Source: Streptomyces sp. NBC_00483
Lineage (GTDB): Bacteria > Actinomycetota > Actinomycetes > Streptomycetales > Streptomycetaceae
Assembly: GCF_036013745.1 (NCBI RefSeq)
Contig: NZ_CP107880.1
Span: forward strand, 4,526,001-4,590,000
Direction: 5' to 3'
DNA length: 64,000 nt
Shown here: positions 41,253 to 48,483 of the stretch, piece by piece
Numbering within the stretch: the first letter of the stretch is position 1
Layout of the letters: every line of letters starts with the position of its first letter
Program-made: the position numbers and the translations under genes
Notes under the pieces: model-generated
What the model was told of the DNA's origin: nothing
Database searches by the model: none
Seen by the model: the letters and a program-made list of their open reading frames with translations, nothing else

Positions 41253-41288
41253 CGGGTCCCGACGCCTGTCCGGGTCGGGACCCGCCTA
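41249..41288. terminator. Terminator between PAP2 and response regulator genes
   Basis: A 15-bp perfect stem, TAGGCGGGTCCCGAC with its complement, and a ten-base loop. It can serve the two convergent genes. Confidence 0.85.
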
Positions 41289-41322
41289 AGTCGGCAGCCC
41301 CGCCCGCATCATCAGTCCCGCC

Positions 41323-42006
41323 CTACGTCAGCAGTCCCGCCTCGTACGCCACGATGGCCGCCTGCACGCGGTTCTTGACCTCGAGGCGCTCCAGGACCGC
41401 GCTGACGTACGCCTTCACCGTCCCCTCCACGAGGTGCAGCCGGTCGGCGATCTCCGGGTTCGACAGGCCCGCGCCGACCAGGCCGAGCACCTCGCGCTCG
41501 CGCGGGGTGAGCGCCGCGACGCGCTGCCGGGCGGCGGCCTCGCGGGTCAGCCGCCTGCCGCCGAGCCCGTCGATGACATGCCGGGCCACCTTCGGCGACA
41601 GGAACGCGGCGCCGTCCGCCACCGCCCGTACGCCCGCCATCAGTTCGTGCGGATCACCGGACTTGAGCAGGAAGCCGGTCGCGCCGCCGCCGAGTGCCCG
41701 CGCCACGTACGCGTCCTCGGAGAACGTGGTCAGCATCGCCGCGGCCGTGCCGGGCACCGTCGCCGTGATCTCCTCCGCCGCCGCGAGGCCGTCCAGGCGC
41801 GGCATGCGGATGTCGAGGAGCGCCACATCCGGGCGGTGGGCCTGGGCGAGGCGCACGGCCTCCCGCCCGTCGGCGGCCTCCGCGACGATCTCGAAGTCGC
41901 CGCCCGCCGCAAGGATCGCGCCGACGCCGGCCCGGATCATCGCCTCGTCGTCAGCGAGCAGCACCCTGATCCGTCTGCCGGCGCCCGGTTCGCTCAGCGC
42001 GCCCAT
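41323..42006 (-). CDS. NarL/LuxR-family response regulator
   Basis: A 227-residue regulator. Receiver domain (about 12-130): LLADDEAMIRAG (acidic pair), LLDIRMPRLDG (phosphorylated Asp), and KSGD (conserved Lys). LuxR-type helix-turn-helix (about 165-222): LTPREREVLGLVGAGLSNPEIADRL. It overlaps the kinase gene upstream by 13 bp, so the two are one operon. The target genes are unknown. Confidence 0.93.
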   Translation of the reverse strand: MGALSEPGAGRRIRVLLADDEAMIRAGVGAILAAGGDFEIVAEAADGREAVRLAQAHRPDVALLDIRMPRLDGLAAAEEITATVPGTAAAMLTTFSEDAYVARALGGGATGFLLKSGDPHELMAGVRAVADGAAFLSPKVARHVIDGLGGRRLTREAAARQRVAALTPREREVLGLVGAGLSNPEIADRLHLVEGTVKAYVSAVLERLEVKNRVQAAIVAYEAGLLT

Positions 42007-43574
42007 TCACGCTCCTCTTCCTTCACTTGGTCGGCGGTGCCCGCCTTCGGGATCACCGCCTTGTCTACGAGGGTGTGCGCCGTGTCGTCGGCGAAGCAGA
42101 GTCTGAAGTGCTCGACGGACACGAACAGTTCACCGCTCGCCCGGTAGTAGCGGCAGTCCGCGTGCGCCGGGGGCGGCGTGGGCGCGCGCTCGACGGGCGG
42201 GTCGCTGATCGTGCGCTCGGGCAGCCGCGACTCGACGTCGGCGAGGGGCGCGCCGACACGCAGCTGCGCGTACGCCTGCGGGGTGAGGACGGCGTGCGTC
42301 TTCGTGTACGCGTACCAGGTGAACGCCCCGCCGATCAGGACGGTTCCCGCGACCGCGGCCGCTCCGAAGGCCAGGCCCACGCGGCGTCTGGCGGTGCGGC
42401 GGGCGTGCCCGAAACCGGCGTCGACGTCGACGGGGGTGCCGCCGAGCGGGGCGCCGGGCGCGGGAAGGCGGGCGCTCACCCGGAAGCCGCCGTCGTGCGG
42501 GCCGGCGTCGAAGCTGCCGCCGAGCGCGGTGATCCGGGCCCGCAGGCCGAGCAGTCCGGTGCCGCTGCCGGACGGCGCGGCGGGCGCGTCCGCCGGGCGG
42601 GCGTTGGTGACGGTGACGGTCGTGGCGGTGTCGTCCTGCCGCGCCTCTACGGTGACGGGGGCGCCCGGCGCGTACTTGGCGGCGTTGGTCAGGGCTTCTT
42701 GGACGACGCGGTAGACGGTGCGGTCTTCGGTGCCGGTGCCGGGGGCGCTCACCAGGTGCACCGGGAGGCCCGATTCGGCGGCCCGGTCGACGAGTTCCGC
42801 GACGGTCTCGCCGGGTGGGGCGAGCGGGGCCTGCTCGTCGTCCTCCTCGCGCAGCAGGCCGATGATTCCGTGCAGCCGGTCGGTGGCGTCGGAGGCGGCG
42901 GAGCGCAGGTCGGCGGCGGCGTCGCGGTGCTGGTCGGCGAGGCCGGGGGCGACCTGGAGGGCGCCGGCGCGCAGCGCGATGAGGCTGAGTTCATGGCCCA
43001 GGGAGTCGTGCATGTCCTGCGCGATCCGGGCCCGTTCGCGCAGCCGGGCGCGGTCCGCGACGATCCGGTGCTCGCGCTCCAACTGCTCGGCCCTGGCCCA
43101 GCCGGCGGCGGTCAGTTCGCCGCTCTGCCGCCAGTACCGCCCGATGAGCCAGGGGAAGACGGCGCCGAACAGCAACGTCCCCATGAGCACCAGCCACTCG
43201 GCGGCCGGGTCGACCTGCCGGATGCCGATCTTGACGGTGCCGGCGACGGCGAGCGCCCCGAAGGCGAGGAGCGAGGGACGTACGGCCGGTGACCGCAGCC
43301 CCATGAGGTACGCGAAGACGGCGAGCGCGCCCCCGTACGAGAGTGTGAACAGGGACGACGCGACGGCGAGGCCCGGGGCGGCCGCGAGCAGGAAGGCGGT
43401 GGCGGGGAGCCGACGGTGCAGCGCGGTGGCGGCGCCGAGCGCGGCGATCCCGGTGAGCTGCTGCCAGGTGCTGTCCGGTTCGTGCAGATGCAGCCACTCG
43501 ACGGCGAGCACCGGGACGGCGAGCGCGCCCCAGAGCGACAGCTCGACCAGCAAGGTACGTCGTCGATCCTCCAC
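41994..43574 (-). CDS. Histidine kinase (HisKA_3) with extra C-terminal extracytoplasmic domain
   Basis: A 526-residue sensor kinase. Five or so membrane segments occupy about residues 5-145. The phosphoacceptor is in ERARIAQDMHDSLGHELSLIA, and the HATPase part includes VVQEALTNAAKYAPG and GTGLLGLRARITALGG. After the ATPase there is another membrane segment (about 405-430, VGLAFGAAAVAGTVLIGGAFTW), then about 95 residues starting TPQAYAQLRVGAPLADVESR, a BamE/SmpA-like pattern, with two cysteines (DCRYY, RLCFA). This extension is unusual for NarL-type kinases and may be the signal-sensing end. GTG start. Confidence 0.9.
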   Translation of the reverse strand: MEDRRRTLLVELSLWGALAVPVLAVEWLHLHEPDSTWQQLTGIAALGAATALHRRLPATAFLLAAAPGLAVASSLFTLSYGGALAVFAYLMGLRSPAVRPSLLAFGALAVAGTVKIGIRQVDPAAEWLVLMGTLLFGAVFPWLIGRYWRQSGELTAAGWARAEQLEREHRIVADRARLRERARIAQDMHDSLGHELSLIALRAGALQVAPGLADQHRDAAADLRSAASDATDRLHGIIGLLREEDDEQAPLAPPGETVAELVDRAAESGLPVHLVSAPGTGTEDRTVYRVVQEALTNAAKYAPGAPVTVEARQDDTATTVTVTNARPADAPAAPSGSGTGLLGLRARITALGGSFDAGPHDGGFRVSARLPAPGAPLGGTPVDVDAGFGHARRTARRRVGLAFGAAAVAGTVLIGGAFTWYAYTKTHAVLTPQAYAQLRVGAPLADVESRLPERTISDPPVERAPTPPPAHADCRYYRASGELFVSVEHFRLCFADDTAHTLVDKAVIPKAGTADQVKEEEREWAR

Positions 43575-45246
43575 GCCCCGACGCTACAAGCGAGCCGGTC
43601 CCCGCCACCCCTGCCGATCGTCAGGTCCCCCCGACCACCTTCGGCGAACCTGATCGTCAGATCCCCGACCACCTTCGGCGGACCGCCCCACGCTGCGGCT
43701 CCGCCCAGACCACGCCCAAATCCCCCACGGACCATTCGCCGCGCCATCCAGCTCCGTACGATCCCCCATCAGCCGCACCTCACCGCCGGTCGCGACCGAC
43801 CCCACTTCGGACGACCTACCGCCAGCCACACGGCCGACGCCGCCCCGCCTTGGGCGACCTGTCGCCGGGCGCGGATGCCCACCCGAGCTTGACGCCTCGG
43901 GGCTCCGCCCCGGCCCCCGCTGCTCAATCGCCGCAGGGGCTTGAATTACCCACCCGGCGCGGGGCTTGAGGTGCCGCCACCGCCTTGGTGCCGCCCCGCC
44001 GCGAGGCTTGAGGGCCGCCACCGCCGGGGCGCCTGAAATGCCGCCACCGCCGCGGGGCTTGAAGGGCCGTCGCCGCCGTGGCGCTTGAAATGCCCGCCGT
44101 TGGCCCGCCCCTCTCCCACCCACCCGCCCCCTCCGGGGGCGTCGGCTCGACGGGATACGGGCAGCCGCCGCCCCGCCACAAGTAAGTGACCGCAAGGACG
44201 TCTCACCCACCCGCGACGGCGGACCGCCCCCACCTTGGACAATCCGCCGCCCACCACGACTCCCCACCCCTGGCGGTCGACGCCGTCCCCGCCTTGGGCG
44301 AACCCCCGCCAGCCGCGGCTCCCCGCCCGTTGCGGTCGACGCTGTCCCGCCTTGAACGAACCTCGCCGGCCGCGGCTCCCCGCCCGTTGCGGTCTGCGCT
44401 GCCCCGCCTTGGGCAATCTGCCGCCTGGGGCGGCAGGGTGGGCAAGGCGGCACCCCGGTGCCGCGCACCCAACACCACAGGCGCCGACCCCGGCACAGCA
44501 GCCGGGCCCCGGGGAGGCCGAAGCCCCCGGAGGGGCGGGCGAGTGGGAGATGAGCCGGCGGGCGCAGCCTGAACGGGACGGGCCGCGCTTCGCAGCCGAG
44601 AGGGCCGACCACGGCAAAGTCCCGGTGCCGCGTGCCCCTCACGGCAGGCCCCCGCCCCGGCGCAGCAACCGGGCCCCGGGCGGGCCGGTGGGAGATAAGC
44701 GGGCACCGGCACAGCCGGACAAGGACGGGCTATGCGCGCTCCTCACATCGGCGCCTACCCCGGCAAAGATGCGGGCCCGGTGCCGCGAACACCTCACGAC
44801 GGGCCCCACCCCAGCACAGCTACCGGATCCCCGAGGGGGCCGAAGCCCCCGGAGGGGGCGGGCGGGTGGGAGATGACCGGGCACCGGCGCAGCCGGGCAG
44901 GGATCGGTGCCCGCGCGGCCGAACGCAGGGGCGCCCACCCCGGCAAAGCTCCGGACCCCGGTACCGCGCACCCAGCACCACAGACCTCGCCCCCGGCGCA
45001 GCCGGAGAGGGGCCGGTGCAGCGCGCCGATCGCATGGACGTCGACCCCGGCAAAGCCCCGGACCCCAGTGCCGCGCACCGATCGCATGAGCGTCGACCCC
45101 GGCAAAGCCCCAGACCCCGGCACCGCACACCGAACACATCGGCGCCCACCCCCGCGCCCCCCGCACCACAGACCCCAACCCCACCCCCGCACAACACCCC
45201 ACGCTCCCCCGCCCCGGCCCCCGTACATGGCAGGATCGGAGATGCC
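43575..45246. repeat. 1.7-kb repeat-rich region without a credible gene
   Basis: No ORF here looks like a real protein: all are GC-driven translations of repeats. Sub-parts: tandem GATCGTCAG-type 35-bp copies (about 43617-43688); an inverted GGGGTCC element (43899-43941); Ala/Pro-rich 'gcttgaag-gccgcc' repeats (43930-44100); an array of 57-60-bp units with CGCCTTGGGC (about 44214-44430), inverse to the array at 25762; the GGGCGGCAGGGTGGGCAAGG block (44430-44466); and degenerate repeats of about 60 bp with CGACCCCGGCAAAGCCCC (about 44600-45200), ending before mutY. Confidence 0.75.
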
Positions 45247-46164
45247 ATGACTGCGCTCACGAAGAACTCCGAGAACGCCGCGACCGCCGCGACCGCCGAT
45301 CTCCACGCACCGGTCATCGACTGGTTCACCGAGCACGCCCGCGACCTCCCCTGGCGCCGCCGCGACGCGGGCCCGTGGGGCGTGATGGTCAGCGAGTTCA
45401 TGCTCCAGCAGACCCCCGTCAACCGCGTGCTCCCGGTGTACGAGCAGTGGCTCGCCCGCTGGCCCCGCCCCGCCGACCTCGCCGCGGAGGCCCCCGGTGA
45501 GGCCGTCCGCGCCTGGGGCCGGCTCGGCTACCCGCGCCGCGCCCTGCGCCTGCACGGCGCCGCCGTCGCCATAACGGAACGCCACGGCGGCGACGTACCC
45601 ACCGGCCACGCGCAGCTCCTCGCGCTGCCCGGCATCGGCGAGTACACGGCGGCCGCCGTCGCCTCGTTCGCGTACGGCCAGCGGCACGCGGTGCTCGACA
45701 CGAACGTGCGGCGGGTGTTCGCCCGCGCCGTCGCCGGCGTGCAGTACCCGCCGAACGCGACGACCGCCGCCGAGCGGAAGCTGGCCCGCGCGCTGCTGCC
45801 CGAGGAGGAGGACACCGCCGCCAAGTGGGCCGCCGCCTCCATGGAGTTGGGCGCTCTGGTGTGCACCGCCAAGAACGAGGAGTGCCACCGCTGCCCGATC
45901 GCCGCGATGTGCGCGTGGCGGCTCTCCGGGAAGCCCGCGCACGAGGGCCCGCCGCGCCGCGGCCAGACGTACGCGGGCACGGACCGCCAGGTCCGCGGCA
46001 AGCTGCTCGCCGTGCTGCGGGACGCCGTCGCCCCGGTGCCGCAGGCCGCGCTCGACCGCGTGTGGGACGAGCCGGTGCAGCGGGCCAGGGCCCTGGACGG
46101 CCTGGTCGACGACGGTTTGGTGGAGCCGCTCGCGGGCGGCCTCTACCGGCTTCCGCAAGGCTGA
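45247..46164 (+). CDS. mutY: A/G-specific adenine glycosylase MutY
   Basis: MutY removes adenine paired with 8-oxoguanine. The 305-residue protein has FMLQQTPVNRVLPVYEQW, the helix-hairpin-helix LLALPGIGEYTAAAVASFAYG with the catalytic Asp in HAVLDTNVRRV, and the [4Fe-4S] pattern C-x6-C-x2-C-x5-C in CTAKNEECHRCPIAAMC. The last about 60 residues look like a winged helix (RQVRGKLLAVLRDAVAPVPQ) and no full MutT-like C-terminal domain is visible, as in other actinobacterial MutY. ATG at 45247. Confidence 0.94.
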   Translation: MTALTKNSENAATAATADLHAPVIDWFTEHARDLPWRRRDAGPWGVMVSEFMLQQTPVNRVLPVYEQWLARWPRPADLAAEAPGEAVRAWGRLGYPRRALRLHGAAVAITERHGGDVPTGHAQLLALPGIGEYTAAAVASFAYGQRHAVLDTNVRRVFARAVAGVQYPPNATTAAERKLARALLPEEEDTAAKWAAASMELGALVCTAKNEECHRCPIAAMCAWRLSGKPAHEGPPRRGQTYAGTDRQVRGKLLAVLRDAVAPVPQAALDRVWDEPVQRARALDGLVDDGLVEPLAGGLYRLPQG

Positions 46165-46270
46165 GCCGGGCGCGGAGACCCACACGGCCGACGCGGAGAC
46201 CCACACGGCCCCCTTCGTTACACAACCGACGGGTAGTCGTGCGTTCGCCGCTGGCCGGAACGGACAACGC

Positions 46271-46304
46271 CGTGACAACTCCTCCGTAACTTCTTCCTCG
46301 TAAC
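46271..46304 (+). promoter_or_regulatory. Direct repeats upstream of sigE, candidate CseB site
   Basis: CGTGAC (46271), CGTAAC (46285) and CGTAAC (46299) stand at exact 14-bp steps and share CGTRACNNCTNCT. OmpR-type regulators such as CseB bind direct repeats, and CseB activates the sigE promoter in S. coelicolor. Two 18-bp copies of GCGGAGACCCACACGGCC lie further upstream (about 46175-46213). Confidence 0.5.
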
Positions 46305-46358
46305 CGCACACGACCTGTGCGGACCACGGGGATTGCGGGAAGCGGGAGGCAGTTGATC

Positions 46359-46910
46359 ATGGCGCATGCCGGTGAGGTGCTCGGGTTCGAAGAGTACGTG
46401 CGGACGCGGCAGGACGCTCTGCTGCGCAGCGCCCGGCGTCTCGTGCCCGACCCGGTCGACGCCCAGGACCTGCTGCAGACCGCGCTCGTGCGGACGTACG
46501 GGCGGTGGGACGGCATAGCGGACAAGCGCCTGGCCGACGCGTATCTGCGCCGGGTCATGATCAACACGCGGACCGAGTGGTGGCGGGCGCGCAAGCTGGA
46601 GGAAGTGCCCACCGAGCAGCTGCCCGAGTCCTCGATCGACGACTCGACGGAGCAGCACGCGGACCGCGCCCTGCTGATGGACGTCATGAAGGTGCTGGCT
46701 CCGAAGCAGCGCAGCGTCGTGGTGCTGCGACACTGGGAGCAGATGTCCACAGAGGAGACGGCCGCCGCTCTCGGAATGTCGGCCGGAACCGTGAAGAGCA
46801 CGCTGCACCGGGCCCTCGCCCGGCTCCGTGAGGAGCTGGAGAAGCGGGAGCGCGAGGAACTGGCCGGCCGCGCGCTCGAACGTGAGGAGCGGGAGCGTTG
46901 CGCGGCCTAG
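46359..46910 (+). CDS. sigE: ECF sigma factor SigE (cell-envelope stress)
   Basis: SigE directs the cell-envelope stress response and is activated through CseB/CseC rather than by an anti-sigma factor. The 183-residue protein begins MAHAGEVLGFEEYVRTRQD. Region 2 includes DAQDLLQTALVRTYGRW and RVMINTRTEWWRARKLEEVP; region 4 is LAPKQRSVVVLRHWEQMSTEETAAALG. ATG at 46359 has GGAGG nine bases upstream. It leads the operon sigE-cseA-cseB-cseC. The last codons overlap a possible TTG start for a long cseA frame. Confidence 0.95.
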   Translation: MAHAGEVLGFEEYVRTRQDALLRSARRLVPDPVDAQDLLQTALVRTYGRWDGIADKRLADAYLRRVMINTRTEWWRARKLEEVPTEQLPESSIDDSTEQHADRALLMDVMKVLAPKQRSVVVLRHWEQMSTEETAAALGMSAGTVKSTLHRALARLREELEKREREELAGRALEREERERCAA

Positions 46911-46930
46911 GCATACGTGCCTCTGGGATT

Positions 46931-47077
46931 CGTACGTCCCTGATGCGGGGGCGATCCGCCTTGATGCGGAGGCTTTCCGCCCTGATCCGGGGTCTTTCCA
47001 ACGTGATACGGGGACGTTCCGTCGTGACGCGGGAGCGATCCGCCGTGACGCAGGAGCGTTCCGCCCTGAAGCGGGGC
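46931..47077 (+). repeat. Seven in-frame 21-bp repeats between sigE and cseA
   Basis: Seven consecutive 21-bp units, in frame with cseA, encode a heptad of the type RSALIRG (RTSLMRG, RSALMRR, LSALIRG, LSNVIRG, RSVVTRE, RSAVTQE, RSALKRG). Each DNA unit has the form CNTTCCGCCNTGANNCGGGG or close. They directly precede the ATG of the lipoprotein form of CseA. Whether they are translated is open. Confidence 0.85.
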
Positions 47078-47713
47078 ATGAAGGCGGGGGGCGCGGCGAT
47101 CGCCGGGCTCGCCGCCCTCGGGCTGTTCGCCGGGGGCCTCGCGGCATGCTCGACCGGAGGCACCGGCGCCCGTGACGAGGGCCCCGCCCGCACGGACCCG
47201 GTCGGGTCGACGGCGGCGGGCAACGCGAGCCCCTCGGCCTCCGCCTCACCGAGCGCCCCGAGCACCACCCAAGCGGTGCGGCTGGTCAAGCAGGACCCGA
47301 AGGTGAGCGCGGACATCAAGCGTGACCTGAAGCCGTGCGTGGCGGACGAGTACCCGGTCGACGTGAGCTACGGAACGCTGACGGGCAGCTCCCGCAGCGA
47401 CGTCGTGGTCAACGTGATGACCTGCGGAGACGCGGTCGGCATCGGCACGTACGTGTATCGCGACGAGGGCGGCACGTACAAGAATGTCTTCAGGGACGAG
47501 GAGCCCCCGGTGTACGCGGAGATCGACCGGGGTGATCTCGTGGTAACCAAGCAGGTGTACGAAAAGGGTGACTCGGTCGCCTCACCGTCGGGCGAGGAGA
47601 TCCTCACGTACCGATGGAGCGGCCACGGATTCGCCCAGGAGAGCCGCACGCACAACGATTACAGCAACGCGGTGGACGGGGCGAGCCCCGCGCCTTCGGA
47701 CGACGGCGGCTGA
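47078..47713 (+). CDS. cseA: Lipoprotein CseA, modulator of the SigE system
   Basis: CseA is a membrane lipoprotein that negatively affects sigE expression in S. coelicolor. From ATG at 47078 the product has a compact lipoprotein signal: MKAGGAAIAGLAALGLFAGG then the lipobox LAAC with Cys24, followed by a Ser/Thr/Ala-rich linker and a folded domain with two cysteines (DLKPCVADEYP, NVMTCGDAVG). A TTG at 46898 with GGAG upstream would add 60 residues made of the heptad repeats, which would give an improbably long signal n-region. Translation from the short start is therefore preferred, though the ribosome site is modest. cseB starts 25 bp downstream. Confidence 0.85.
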   Translation: MKAGGAAIAGLAALGLFAGGLAACSTGGTGARDEGPARTDPVGSTAAGNASPSASASPSAPSTTQAVRLVKQDPKVSADIKRDLKPCVADEYPVDVSYGTLTGSSRSDVVVNVMTCGDAVGIGTYVYRDEGGTYKNVFRDEEPPVYAEIDRGDLVVTKQVYEKGDSVASPSGEEILTYRWSGHGFAQESRTHNDYSNAVDGASPAPSDDGG

Positions 47714-47737
47714 GACACGTGGTGGAGGAGAGAACGG

Positions 47738-48475
47738 ATGGCCGGCATGGGCGGTGAACGCAAGGGCGAGCCGACGCACGTCCTGTTCGTCGAGGACGAC
47801 GACGTCATCCGCGAGGCCACCCAGCTGGCCCTGGAGCGCGACGGTTTCGTGGTCACCGCGATGCCGGACGGGCTCGCGGGCCTGGAGGCGTTCCGGTCGA
47901 ACCGGCCGGACATCGCGCTGCTCGACGTGATGGTGCCGGGGCTGGACGGGGTCTCCCTGTGCCGCCGCATCCGCGACGAGTCGACGGTTCCGGTGATCAT
48001 GCTCTCCGCGCGCGCGGACTCCATCGACGTCGTGCTCGGCCTGGAGGCCGGGGCCGACGACTACGTGACGAAGCCGTTCGACGGGGCGGTGCTCGTGGCC
48101 AGGATCCGCGCCGTGCTGCGTCGCTTCGGGCACGCGGGCGGCGCCGCGGCCGCCTCCGGTGCGGCCGAGGAGAGCCTCGCGCCCGACCACGGGGCGCTGC
48201 GCTTCGGCGACCTGGAGATCGATACGGACGGCATGGAGGTCCGCAAGGGCGGGGAGCCGGTGGCCCTGACGCCCACCGAGATGCGCCTGCTGCTCGAGTT
48301 CTCCTCCGCGCCCGGCTCCGTACTGTCCCGCGACAAGCTCCTGGAGCGGGTGTGGGACTACGGCTGGGGCGGCGACACCCGCGTCGTCGACGTCCATGTG
48401 CAGCGGCTGCGTACGAAGATCGGCCAGGACCGGATCGAGACGGTCCGCGGCTTCGGCTACAAGCTCAAGGCCTGA
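47738..48475 (+). CDS. cseB: Response regulator CseB
   Basis: OmpR-type regulator that activates sigE transcription in response to envelope damage. The 245-residue protein has the receiver (VLFVEDDDVIREA acidic cluster, ALLDVMVPGLDG phospho-Asp, YVTKPFD Lys) and a winged-helix C-terminal domain (LTPTEMRLLLEFSSAPG ... VVDVHVQRLRTKIG). An Ala/Gly linker connects them. ATG at 47738 has GGAGGAGAG upstream. It is followed eight bases later by cseC. Confidence 0.95.
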   Translation: MAGMGGERKGEPTHVLFVEDDDVIREATQLALERDGFVVTAMPDGLAGLEAFRSNRPDIALLDVMVPGLDGVSLCRRIRDESTVPVIMLSARADSIDVVLGLEAGADDYVTKPFDGAVLVARIRAVLRRFGHAGGAAAASGAAEESLAPDHGALRFGDLEIDTDGMEVRKGGEPVALTPTEMRLLLEFSSAPGSVLSRDKLLERVWDYGWGGDTRVVDVHVQRLRTKIGQDRIETVRGFGYKLKA

Positions 48476-48483
48476 CCGGGCTG

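Noticed and set aside
43584..44642. 352-residue Arg/Gly/Pro-rich open frame, and other frames across 44200-45240
   Set aside because: They translate repeat units, change composition from unit to unit and have no ribosome site. Treated as repeat DNA.
46898..47077. TTG start giving a 271-residue CseA
   Set aside because: The frame is open and has GGAG upstream, but a lipoprotein signal beginning 60 residues in would be abnormal. Kept as an alternative only.
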